NCBI RefSeq assembly: GCF_017876315.1
Contig: NZ_JAGINU010000001.1
Span: 4,464,001-4,528,000, forward strand
Direction of reading: 5' to 3'
DNA length: 64,000 nucleotides
DNA from: Pseudonocardia parietis
Lineage (GTDB): Bacteria; Actinomycetota; Actinomycetes; Mycobacteriales; Pseudonocardiaceae
Both the position numbers and the translations under genes were made by a program. Positions 28,816-36,792 of this stretch are shown one piece after another (position 1 is the stretch's first letter; each line of letters opens with the position of its first letter). Below the pieces are notes generated by a model that searched no databases, was not told where the DNA came from, and was given only the letters and a program-made list of their open reading frames with translations.

Positions 28816-29394
28816 ATGCCCCGCGTCAGCACGGACCAGCTCGCCGCCCGCCGGCGGCAGATCCTGGACGGCGCACGCACGTGCTTCGCCGACCACGGCT
28901 ACGAGGGCGCGACCGTGCGGCGCCTGGAGCAGTACACCGGGCTGTCCCGCGGCGCGATCTTCCACTACTTCCGGGACAAGGAGGCGCTGTTCCTCGCCCT
29001 GGCCGAGCAGGACGCGGGCCGGATGGCCGACGTCGTCGCCGAACAGGGCCTGGTCCAGGTGATGCGGGACCTGCTCGACGCCGACGGGGACCGCAGCTGG
29101 CTCGGCACCCGCCTCGAGGTGTCCCGGCGGCTGCGCACCGACCCGGAGTTCCGGGCCCGCTGGCAGGAGCACTCCGGCGCGCTCACGGCCGCGACCAGGG
29201 CCCGGCTCGAGCGGCAGGCCGCGGCCGGCGCGCTGCGCGACGACGTGCCGGTCCCGGTGCTGGCCCAGTACCTGGAACTGGTGCTGGAGGGCCTGGTCTC
29301 GCACCTGGCGATGGGCCTGCCCACCGGCGATCTCGGCGCGGTCCTCGACGTCGTGGAGAACGGGGTCCGGGCCGCCGCCCACACCACCCGCTGA
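28816..29394 (+). CDS. acnR: TetR family repressor, AcnR type (aconitase regulator)
   Basis: Predicted 192 residues. N-terminal TetR helix-turn-helix: RRRQILDGARTCFADHGY, then GATVRRLEQYTGLSRGAIFHYFRDKEALFLALA (about 31-63, in parts). The following AGRMADVVAEQGLVQVMRDLL and LEVSRRLRTDPEFRARW closely resemble AcnR, the Corynebacterium repressor of aconitase, as I remember it. In corynebacteria and mycobacteria acnR lies next to acn; here 14 kb of other genes separate them. Both acnA and this gene carry matching operators. Leaderless ATG start is likely. It is divergent from egtA. Confidence 0.87.
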   Translation: MPRVSTDQLAARRRQILDGARTCFADHGYEGATVRRLEQYTGLSRGAIFHYFRDKEALFLALAEQDAGRMADVVAEQGLVQVMRDLLDADGDRSWLGTRLEVSRRLRTDPEFRARWQEHSGALTAATRARLERQAAAGALRDDVPVPVLAQYLELVLEGLVSHLAMGLPTGDLGAVLDVVENGVRAAAHTTR

Positions 29395-29424
29395 TGCACC
29401 GGCGGCCGGGCCGGGAGGATGATC

Positions 29425-30441
29425 GTGCCCATGCCGTTCCCCTTCCACCCGGCCGCGGACGATCCGGTCCCCACGGCCGTCCGCGGGTTCGCCCGGGCGC
29501 ACGCCGATCTCGTCGAGCTGCGCGAGGACCCGATCCACCTCGTCGCCCGGCACCGGGCACCCGGGCGCCGGACCGGGCTCGTCTCCGGTGGTGGCTCCGG
29601 CCACGAACCGCTGCACGCCGGCTTCCTCGGCCGCGGGATGCTCGACGCCGTCGCGCCCGGTCCCGTGTTCACCTCACCGCACAACAAGGCCGTGCTGCAC
29701 GCCTCGCGGGCCGCCGCCGGGCCCGAGGGCGTGATCCACGTCGTCAAGAACTACACCGGCGACCGGATCAACTTCGGGATCGCCGCCGAACGGCTGCGGA
29801 TGGAGGGCATCGACGTCCGGCGCGTCCTGGTCGACGACGACCTCGCCACCGACGGCCTCGACACCGCCACCGGCCGGCGCGGGACCGGCGCGACCGTCGT
29901 CGTGGAGAAGATCCTCGGCGCCGCCGCCGACACCGGCGCGGGTCTGGAGGAGCTCGCCACGCTGGGCGCCGAGGTGGCGGCCGCGTCGCGCAGCCTCGCC
30001 GTGGCGTCGCGCGCGCAGACCTCGGCACGCACCGGGGAGCCGGCGTTCGCCCTGGACGGCGAGCTGGACTACGGCGTGGGCATCCACGGCGAACGGGCCC
30101 GTGCATCGATCCCGCGCCCGCCGACCGAGGACCTCGTGGAGCGGATGCTCGACGAGATCCTCGCCGGGCTGCCCGAGGGCGGCGACGACTGCGTGCTGGT
30201 CGTCAACGGGATGGGCGGGACGGCCCTGCTGGAGCTCTACGTGCTCGCCGAGCTCGCCTCGGCCGGACTGGCGAGTCGTGGGATCGACCGGGCGGGCCTG
30301 CTGGTCGGCACGTTCGTCCCGGCGCTGGACATGGCCGGGTTCTCGCTGACGCTGACCAGGATGCAGCCGTCCTGGAAGGACCACTGGGCCGCGCCCGTCG
30401 AGACGGCGGCGTGGGTACGAGGCACCGAGGAGACCCGATGA
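29425..30441 (+). CDS. dhaK: Dihydroxyacetone kinase subunit DhaK
   Basis: About 338 residues. GLVSGGGSGHEPLHAGFLG (about 51-69) and VKNYTGDRINFGIA are the DhaK signatures, and the substrate-binding His lies in GIHGE at about 221. DhaK binds dihydroxyacetone covalently through this His. The GTG at 29425 has GGGAGG 6 nt upstream; ATGs at 29419 and 29431 are alternatives. dhaL overlaps its stop by ATGA. No DhaM (PTS component) is visible, so the phosphoryl source, PTS or ATP, is unsettled. Confidence 0.93.
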   Translation: MPMPFPFHPAADDPVPTAVRGFARAHADLVELREDPIHLVARHRAPGRRTGLVSGGGSGHEPLHAGFLGRGMLDAVAPGPVFTSPHNKAVLHASRAAAGPEGVIHVVKNYTGDRINFGIAAERLRMEGIDVRRVLVDDDLATDGLDTATGRRGTGATVVVEKILGAAADTGAGLEELATLGAEVAAASRSLAVASRAQTSARTGEPAFALDGELDYGVGIHGERARASIPRPPTEDLVERMLDEILAGLPEGGDDCVLVVNGMGGTALLELYVLAELASAGLASRGIDRAGLLVGTFVPALDMAGFSLTLTRMQPSWKDHWAAPVETAAWVRGTEETR

Positions 30442-31061
30442 TCGACCAGGACACCGTGCTGGACCGGTTCGCCCGGGCGGTCGAGGACGGCCACGGCGCG
30501 CTCACCGACCTCGACCAGCACTCCGGGGACGGCGACTTCGGCGACAACCTGCGCGCCGGGGTACGGCACGCCGTCCGGAGCGCGGAACAGGGCCCGCGGC
30601 GCGGGTTCGCCGCGCTCGGCGAGGTCTTCCTCGACGAGGTCGGCGGGACGAGCGGGCCGCTGCTCGGGTTGCTGTTCACCGAGATCGCCCGCGCGCTGGG
30701 CACCGCGGGCTCCTCCGGTGACGGCCTCGCGGCCCTCGCCTCGGGCACCCGGGCCGGCCTGACCGCGATCCAGCGGGTCGGCGAGGCCGAGGAGGGCGAC
30801 CGGACGCTGGTCGACGCGCTCGCACCCGCGGTGACCGCGCTCGGCCGCGACGGCTACGCCGCGGCGGCGACCGCGGCCCGGGAGGGCGCCGAGCGGACCG
30901 CGGGCCTCACGGCACGCCACGGGCGCGCGTCGTACCTGGGCGAGCGGGCCAAGGGTGCCCAGGACCCCGGCGCGGTCGGGATCGCACTGCTGTTCTGGGT
31001 GATCGCCGGGGTCGCCGAGCCGGACGCGACGCTCCCCTCCCCACTGCCGGGCGCGGCCTGA
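30438..31061 (+). CDS. dhaL: Dihydroxyacetone kinase subunit DhaL
   Basis: About 207 residues of the all-helical nucleotide-binding DhaL/Dak2 domain. DQHSGDGDFGDNL (about 27-39) holds the Mg-ADP-binding aspartates; GGTSGPLLGLLF and ASYLGERAKGAQDPGA follow. It passes phosphate to dihydroxyacetone bound by DhaK. The ATG overlaps the dhaK TGA, indicating translational coupling. The two genes probably link glycerol or dihydroxyacetone use to glycolysis. Confidence 0.93.
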   Translation: MIDQDTVLDRFARAVEDGHGALTDLDQHSGDGDFGDNLRAGVRHAVRSAEQGPRRGFAALGEVFLDEVGGTSGPLLGLLFTEIARALGTAGSSGDGLAALASGTRAGLTAIQRVGEAEEGDRTLVDALAPAVTALGRDGYAAAATAAREGAERTAGLTARHGRASYLGERAKGAQDPGAVGIALLFWVIAGVAEPDATLPSPLPGAA

Positions 31062-31152
31062 CGCGCCACCGATGGCGTGATCCTGCCCGCGGGACGCCGA
31101 TGAGGCGGGGCGACCGAGTGATCATGATGTGGTCTCTTCGCGGTACCCGTCC

Positions 31153-31238
31153 CACCGCGTTCCGCGGAACGCACCCCGTCCCATCCACCGCGTTCCGCGG
31201 AACGCGCTCCGTCCGACTCACCGCGTTCCGCGGAACGC
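31153..31238. repeat. Three 33-bp direct repeats, each with a 16-bp perfect palindrome
   Basis: GCGTTCCGCGGAACGC occurs at 31157-31172, 31190-31205 and 31223-31238, exactly 33 bp apart, each preceded by CACC. The 13-bp spacers differ. A degenerate fourth copy lies at about 31257-31272. The 520-bp gap 31062-31582 lies between convergent genes and has no supported gene, so a promoter operator is unlikely here. Confidence 0.85.
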
Positions 31239-31496
31239 TCGCGGGTCCGTCTCGTCGGATCCCGCGGAGCGGTCGCTGCCGGCCTCCGCACCGGCACCCC
31301 GACGGGCGCATCCGGTCAGGCATGGTGCGCCCACTCCTCGCTGCCGAAGGCGCGGTGCAGCGCGGTTCCTGCTCCGGGCTGAGCACGCTGGTCAATGGCG
31401 GGGTACCGCCCAGCCGGCACGGCGACAAGAGCCGTTGGGCCGGCGGGTTCCGGGATGGAGCCCGGCTCCGGCGTGGTGCCTGCACCGGTGGCCGCC

Positions 31497-31524
31497 GCAC
31501 CGGGCGGTAGGGGCGGCCCGGTGC
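31497..31524 (-). terminator. Hairpin downstream of the ABC exporter
   Basis: GCACCGGGC (31497-31505) pairs perfectly with GCCCGGTGC (31516-31524) around a 10-nt loop, about 59 nt beyond the exporter stop on the minus strand. No U-tract. Confidence 0.4.
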
Positions 31525-31582
31525 ACCGATCGCGGAATCCCTGGCCCCGGCGGCGGCGCCGGACCTGACCGCGACCGGGCGC

Positions 31583-33493
31583 TCAGGCGTTCGTGGCGGT
31601 CTGTTCGGTCGGTGTCGTCTGCGGCGCGAACTGGGTCCGGTACAGGGTCGCGTACCGGCCGTCCGCGGCGAGCAGCTCGTCGTGGGTCCCGGTCTCCACG
31701 ACCCGGCCCGCCTCCAGGACGGCGATCCGGTCCGCGGAGCGCACCGTGGACAGCCGGTGCGCGATGACGATCGCCGTCCGCCCGGCCAGCGCCTCGGTCA
31801 GCGCCTCCTGCACCGCCGCCTCCGACTCGGAGTCGAGGTGCGCGGTGGCCTCGTCGAGGATCACCACCCGCGGCCTCGCGAGCAGCAGCCGCGCGATCGT
31901 CAGCCGTTGGCGCTCGCCACCGGAGAGCCGGTACCCGCGCTCGCCCACCACGGTCGCGAGACCGTCCGGCAGCGTGTCGAGCAGCTCGCCGAGGCGGGCC
32001 CGGCGCAGCGCGTCGGTCATCTCGGCCTCGGTGGCCTCCGGCGCCGCGTAGCGCAGGTTGCCCCCGATGGTGTCGTGGAACAGGTGACCGTCCTGAGTCA
32101 CCATGCCGACGGTGCCGCGCAGCGTCGCGAAGTCCAGGTCGCGGACGTCGACCCCGGCCAGCTCGACGGCACCGGAGTCGACGTCGTAGAGCCGCGGCAC
32201 CAGTGACGCGAGCGTCGACTTCCCGGCGCCCGACGAGCCGACCAGCGCGAGCAGGCCGCCGCCGTGCACCCGCAGGTCGACGCCGTGCAGCACCTCGGAG
32301 TTGACCCGCTGGTCGAGCACCGCGACCTCCTCCAGCGAGGCCAGCGAGACCTCGGCGGCGCCGGGGTAGGTGAACCGGACGTCCCGCAGCCGCACGTCGA
32401 CCGGACCGTCGGGCATCGGCCGCGGGTCCGGCCGCTCGGTGATCGTGGCCCGCAGGTCCAGGACCTCGAAGACCCGCTCGAAGGCGACCAGCGCGGTCAT
32501 GACGTCGACCCGGGCGTTCGCGAGCGCCGTCATCGGCGTGTAGAGGCGGGTCAGCAGCAGCCCCAGCGCGACGACCGTGCCGGCCGGGATCGCGCCCGTC
32601 ACCGCGAGGTACCCGCCGAGGCCGTAGATCAGCGCCTGGGCGAGCGCGGACACCAGCTGCAGAGCCGTGACGAACAGCCGGGACACCATCGCCGACCGGA
32701 CGCCGATGTCGCGGACCCGAGCGACCTGGCCGCGGAACACCCCCGCCTCCACCGCGGGGTCGCCGAACAGCTTCACCAGGGTGGCGCCGGGAGCGGAGAA
32801 CCGCTCGGTCATCTGGTTGCCCATGGTCGCGTTCAGCTCGGCGGCCTCCCGGCGGAGCTCGGCGAGCCAGGTCCCCATCCGGCGGGCGGGCAGCACGAAC
32901 ACCGGCAGCAGCAGCATCGCGAGCACGGTCACCTGCCACGCCAGCCCGATCATCACGGCTATGGCCAGGACGAGCTGGATGGTGTTCGACAGGACCGTCG
33001 ACAGGGTGCCGGTGATCGCGGTCTGGGCACCGATGACGTCGTTGTTGAGCCTGCTGACCAGCGCGCCGGTGCGGGTGCGGGCGAAGAACGCCAGCGGCAT
33101 CGACTGGACGTGCGAGAACACCGCCACCCGCAGGTCCTCGATGAGCCCCTCGCCCAGCCGGGAGGAGAACCAGCGCCCGGCGAGACCGACGACGGCCTCC
33201 AGCACCGCCAGCCCGGCGATGGCACCGGCGATCACGATGATCACCCGGGCCGCGTCCGGGAGCTCGTTCGCGGCGACGATCGTGTTGACGACCCGTCCGG
33301 CCAGCAGCGGTGTCGCGACGCCGACCACGCCGGTGACCGTGGTGAGCGCCAGGTAGCCGAGCAGCCAGCGCCGGTAGGGCCGGACGAAGCCCCAGATCCG
33401 GGGCCAGGTGCCCTTCGCGATGGAGCCGCGGCGGATGGACGGTGAGTCCGCTCCCCGCACGACTCCCCGCATCAGGGTGAGCGGGCGATCCAA
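31583..33493 (-). CDS. ABC exporter (fused permease-ATPase, multidrug/lipid type)
   Basis: About 636 residues. Six transmembrane helices span about 45-330, with the family-typical FFARTRTGALVSRLNNDV. The nucleotide-binding domain has Walker A GSSGAGKST (about 432), Q-loop MVTQDGHLF, signature LSGGERQRL, Walker B VVILDEATAHLDSESE and H-loop AHRLSTVRSAD. It should act as a homodimer or a half-transporter exporting a hydrophobic substrate. TTG at 33493 (AAGGG 8 nt upstream) is preferred; GTG at 33532 is possible. No partner half-transporter is adjacent. Confidence 0.9.
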   Translation of the reverse strand: MDRPLTLMRGVVRGADSPSIRRGSIAKGTWPRIWGFVRPYRRWLLGYLALTTVTGVVGVATPLLAGRVVNTIVAANELPDAARVIIVIAGAIAGLAVLEAVVGLAGRWFSSRLGEGLIEDLRVAVFSHVQSMPLAFFARTRTGALVSRLNNDVIGAQTAITGTLSTVLSNTIQLVLAIAVMIGLAWQVTVLAMLLLPVFVLPARRMGTWLAELRREAAELNATMGNQMTERFSAPGATLVKLFGDPAVEAGVFRGQVARVRDIGVRSAMVSRLFVTALQLVSALAQALIYGLGGYLAVTGAIPAGTVVALGLLLTRLYTPMTALANARVDVMTALVAFERVFEVLDLRATITERPDPRPMPDGPVDVRLRDVRFTYPGAAEVSLASLEEVAVLDQRVNSEVLHGVDLRVHGGGLLALVGSSGAGKSTLASLVPRLYDVDSGAVELAGVDVRDLDFATLRGTVGMVTQDGHLFHDTIGGNLRYAAPEATEAEMTDALRRARLGELLDTLPDGLATVVGERGYRLSGGERQRLTIARLLLARPRVVILDEATAHLDSESEAAVQEALTEALAGRTAIVIAHRLSTVRSADRIAVLEAGRVVETGTHDELLAADGRYATLYRTQFAPQTTPTEQTATNA

Positions 33494-33667
33494 CGGTGTT
33501 CCCTTCGCCGGTGGTGGACGGCGAGGAATCACGTTACGGCGGGGCGGTCACCGCGGCGCACCGGTCCCGGAGGGCCTCGGGACGCCGGCGGGCCCGCGCA
33601 TACGACGACGCCGCCCCGGGCTCGTTTCTCGACCCGGCCGACGGCGTCGCCGGTGGTCCTGCTGGAG

Positions 33668-33877
33668 CTACTTCTTCTTCGTCCGGGTCGCGCCGCCGCG
33701 GCCGCGCAGCGTCACGCCGGTCTCGGACAGAACACGGTGCACGAACCCGTACGACCGGCCGGTCTGCTCGGCGAGCGAACGGATACTGGCGCCCTTCTCG
33801 TACTTCTTCTTCAGGTCGGCCGCGAGTTTCCCCCGCTGTGTCCCGGTGATCCGGGCGCCCTTTTTCAGCTCGGCCAT
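33668..33877 (-). CDS. Small conserved actinobacterial helix-turn-helix protein
   Basis: Predicted 69 residues, very basic. The core is a helix-turn-helix: GASIRSLAEQTGRSYGFVHRVLSETG (about 29-54, in parts), followed by a basic tail RGRGGATRTKKK. Small Lys-rich proteins of this type are highly conserved in actinobacteria; I recall Rv1473A as the positional counterpart, next to the ABC-F gene Rv1473. A DNA-binding role is inferred, and its targets are unknown. The ATG at 33877 has GAGGAGGG close upstream. Confidence 0.85.
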   Translation of the reverse strand: MAELKKGARITGTQRGKLAADLKKKYEKGASIRSLAEQTGRSYGFVHRVLSETGVTLRGRGGATRTKKK

Positions 33878-34209
33878 TGGCCCTCCTCATCCCACCGCGG
33901 ATGCCCCCGCGGACCGCCGCATCCGGCGCGACGATCAGGCCATGATGATCCAGTTGACCATTTCTGGCCAGAACGCGGAAAACGTGATCGGTGAACGGTT
34001 ACACCGAACGGCGCACGATGTTCCGTGACCGGACGAATACCCGTCCTTCGATCAGCAGAGTGCCGTCACCCGTTGGAGCCGACGACGCACAATACGAACA
34101 AACGATCCCGGTCCGATCCGGGGTCATCGACGATCATGATGGTCCGGTCGGGTGATCATCGCGCCGTGCGACGACCGGTCGTGCGGCCGGGAGCAGCCCG
34201 GCCGCACGG
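33878..34209. other. 332-bp intergenic region with regulatory features
   Basis: It is less GC-rich than its surroundings and probably holds the promoter of the small HTH gene. The perfect 12-bp palindrome TTCTGGCCAGAA lies at 33962-33973. GATCATGATGG at about 34132 and GGTGATCATC at about 34151 are reminiscent of short motifs in other gaps of this window. No gene is supported. Confidence 0.5.
34181..34207 (-). terminator. Strong hairpin terminator of the ABC-F gene
   Basis: A perfect 11-bp stem, GTGCGGCCGGG with CCCGGCCGCAC, encloses a 5-nt loop and starts 2 nt after the ABC-F stop on the minus strand. No U-tract. Confidence 0.75.
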
Positions 34210-35832
34210 TCAGGCCAGCTGCACCAGTTCGAGGTACTCGGCCGACCAGTGGTCCTCGGTGCCGTCCGGCAGGACGATCACCCGGTCCGGCTCGAGCGCC
34301 TCGACCGCGCCCGGGTCGTGCGTCACGAGCACGACCGAGCCCTCGAACCGGCGCAGCGCGTCGAGCACCTGCTCGCGGCTGGCGGGATCCAGGTTGTTCG
34401 TCGGCTCGTCGAGCAGCAGCACGTTCGCCGCCGACGACACCAGCCCGGCCAGCGCGAGCCGGGTGCGCTCGCCGCCGGACAGCGTCCCGGCCGGCTGGTC
34501 GAGCTGCTCCCCGGAGAACATGAACGAGCCCAGCAGGGTCCGCAGCTGCTGCTCCGGCGCGTCCGGCGAGGCGTGCCGGATGTTGTGCCAGACCGAGCGT
34601 TCCATGTCGAGGGTGTCGTGCTCCTGCGCGAAGTAGCCGGTCCGCAGTCCGTGGCCGGGGACGACCTCGCCCGCGTCGGCCTCCTCGGTGCCGGCCAGCA
34701 GCCGCAGCAGCGTCGTCTTGCCCGCACCGTTGAGGCCGAGCACGACCACCTTCGCCCCGCGGTCCACCGCGAGGTCGACGCCGGTGAACACCTCGAGCGA
34801 GCCGTACGCCTTGGTCAGGCCCTCGGCCGTCATCGGGGTCTTCCCGCAGGGCGCGGGTGTCGGGAAGCGGATCTTCGCGACCCGGTCGGCCTGGCGCTCG
34901 TCGTCCAGCCCGGCGAGCAGCTGGTCGGCGCGGCGTGCCATGTTCTTCGCGGCGACGGCCTTGGTCGCCTTGGCGCCCATCTTCGCGGCCTGGGTGTGCA
35001 GCGCGGACGCCTTCTTCTCGGCGTTCGCGCGCTCCCGGCGGCGGCGCTTCTCGTCGGTCGCGCGCGCCTCGAGGTAACGCTTCCAGTTCATGTTGTACTG
35101 GTCGGCCTCGCTGCGGGTCGCGTCGAGGAACCACACCTTGTTGACCACCGAGTCCAGCAGGTCGGTGTCGTGGCTGATCACCACGAGCCCGCCCTCGTGG
35201 TTCTGCAGGAACCCGCGCAGCCAGGTGATCGAGTCGGCGTCGAGGTGGTTCGTCGGCTCGTCGAGCAGCAGCGTGGTCGCCGACTGGGAGCCGCCGTCGG
35301 AGGCGGCGAACAGGATCCGGGCCAGCTCGACGCGGCGGCGCTGGCCGCCCGACAGCGTCCGCATCGGCTGCTCGAGCACCCGGTCCGGCAGGCCGAGGTG
35401 GGTGCAGATCCGGGCGGCCTCGGACTCGGCGGCGTAACCGCCGAGCGCGGAGAAACGCTCCTCGAGCCGGCCGTACTCGCGCACGGCCTTCTCGTTCTCC
35501 GGGCCGTCGACCAGCTCGGCCATCGCCGTCTGGGCCTTCTCCATCTTCGACAGCAGCACGTCCAGCCCGCGGGCGGACAGCACCCGGTCCTTCGCGGTGA
35601 CCGAGAGGTCACCCTCGCGCGGGTCCTGCGGCAGGTAGCCGACCGGGGTGTTCGAGCGGACCTCACCGGAGTAGGGCTCGCCCTCCCCCGCCAGCACCCG
35701 CATGGAGGTGGTCTTGCCTGCGCCGTTGCGGCCGACCAGGCCGATCCGGTCGCCGGACTGGACCCGCAGGTCGGCACCGGAGAGCAGGATCCGGGAGCCG
35801 GCGCGCAGTTCGAGGTCGGTCGCGGTGATCAC
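34210..35832 (-). CDS. ABC-F family ATPase (ribosome-associated, Rv1473-like)
   Basis: About 540 residues with two ABC domains and no membrane segments. First domain: GRNGAGKTTSMRVL, LSGGQRRRVELARILF and LLLDEPTNHLDADS. A Lys/Arg-rich linker (about 240-300, with KRRRRERANAEKKA) follows. Second domain: GLNGAGKTTLLRLL, LSGGERTRLALAG and LLLDEPTNNLDPAS. ABC-F proteins act on ribosomes, giving resistance to some antibiotics or rescuing translation. Which role applies cannot be told. GTG at 35832 has GGAG 9 nt upstream. Its position near a tiny HTH gene and acnR matches mycobacteria. Confidence 0.92.
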   Translation of the reverse strand: MITATDLELRAGSRILLSGADLRVQSGDRIGLVGRNGAGKTTSMRVLAGEGEPYSGEVRSNTPVGYLPQDPREGDLSVTAKDRVLSARGLDVLLSKMEKAQTAMAELVDGPENEKAVREYGRLEERFSALGGYAAESEAARICTHLGLPDRVLEQPMRTLSGGQRRRVELARILFAASDGGSQSATTLLLDEPTNHLDADSITWLRGFLQNHEGGLVVISHDTDLLDSVVNKVWFLDATRSEADQYNMNWKRYLEARATDEKRRRRERANAEKKASALHTQAAKMGAKATKAVAAKNMARRADQLLAGLDDERQADRVAKIRFPTPAPCGKTPMTAEGLTKAYGSLEVFTGVDLAVDRGAKVVVLGLNGAGKTTLLRLLAGTEEADAGEVVPGHGLRTGYFAQEHDTLDMERSVWHNIRHASPDAPEQQLRTLLGSFMFSGEQLDQPAGTLSGGERTRLALAGLVSSAANVLLLDEPTNNLDPASREQVLDALRRFEGSVVLVTHDPGAVEALEPDRVIVLPDGTEDHWSAEYLELVQLA

Positions 35833-35980
35833 GTGAAAGGGCTCCAGACGGAGTCGGGGGCGGCACTGAGAGGCATCGGGCGCGGACACACGGGTGCCCG
35901 GCGCGACGGCTACTCGATCAGAACCACACGGCCACCATACCCGGCGGGGCGACCGGTTTACCGACGTAGGGTCCGTGGTC

Positions 35981-36760
35981 ATGACCGATCTCACCTCCCT
36001 CGCCGGCCGTGCGGCACTGGTCACCGGGGCGTCCCGGGGCATCGGGTACGGCGTCGCGGCCGGGCTGCTGGCCCGCGGCGCGACCGTGACGATCACCGGG
36101 CGCAAGGCGCCCGAGCTGGACGCGGCCGCCACGGCGCTCGCGACCGGCGCCGGGATCGACCGGGGCCGCGTGCTGGCCGTGCCGGGGAACGCGGGCGACG
36201 CGGCGCACCGGGCGCACGCGGTCGATGCGACGGTGGCCGCGTTCGGGTCGCTGGACGTCCTGGTCAACAACGCCGGGATCAACCCGCAGTACGGCCCGCT
36301 GGTCGAGGCCGACCTCGACGCCGTCCGGAAGATCTTCGACGTCAACGTGGTCGCCGCGCTCGGCTTCGTGCAGCAGGCGCACCGGGCGTGGATGGGCGCA
36401 CACGGCGGGTCGGTGGTGAACATGGCCTCGGTCGGCGGACTGCGGCCCACCGGGGTGATCGGGGCGTACGGCGCGTCGAAGGCGGCGCTGATCAAGCTGA
36501 CCGAGGAGCTGGCCGGGCAGCTCGGCCCGGGGATCCGGGTGAACGCGGTGGCCCCGGCCGTGGTGAAGACCCGCTTCGCCGAGGCCCTCTACGCCCACGA
36601 CGAGGACGGTGTCGCCGCCGGCTATCCCCTGCGGCGCCTGGGAATGCCGTCCGACATCGCCGAGGCGGTCGGGTTCCTGGTCTCCGACGCCGCGTCGTGG
36701 ATCACCGGCGAGACACTGCGGGTCGACGGTGGCAGCCTGGCCGCGGGCCGCCACGCCTGA
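35981..36760 (+). CDS. Short-chain dehydrogenase/reductase
   Basis: Predicted 259 residues of the classical SDR family. NAD(P) motif TGASRGIG (about 15-22), NNAG (about 92-95), catalytic Ser in NMASVGGL, YGASK (Tyr and Lys about 163-167) and the C-terminal ITGETLRVDGGS. The substrate is unknown. The ATG at 35981 is taken; TAGGGT ends 8 nt upstream, so initiation may be leaderless. It is divergent from the ABC-F gene, and the cyclase gene follows 32 nt later. Confidence 0.9.
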   Translation: MTDLTSLAGRAALVTGASRGIGYGVAAGLLARGATVTITGRKAPELDAAATALATGAGIDRGRVLAVPGNAGDAAHRAHAVDATVAAFGSLDVLVNNAGINPQYGPLVEADLDAVRKIFDVNVVAALGFVQQAHRAWMGAHGGSVVNMASVGGLRPTGVIGAYGASKAALIKLTEELAGQLGPGIRVNAVAPAVVKTRFAEALYAHDEDGVAAGYPLRRLGMPSDIAEAVGFLVSDAASWITGETLRVDGGSLAAGRHA

Positions 36761-36792
36761 CCGGGCGCCGGCACGACGAGAGGGGGTGAGGG

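Noticed and set aside
31153..31272. Possible CRISPR array
   Set aside because: Only three copies, 20-bp conserved part with 13-bp spacers, palindromic throughout, and no cas genes.
31100..31767. Frame with HRVPRNA repeats over the palindromic array
   Set aside because: No start signal or domain; the 33-bp period being divisible by three keeps it open.
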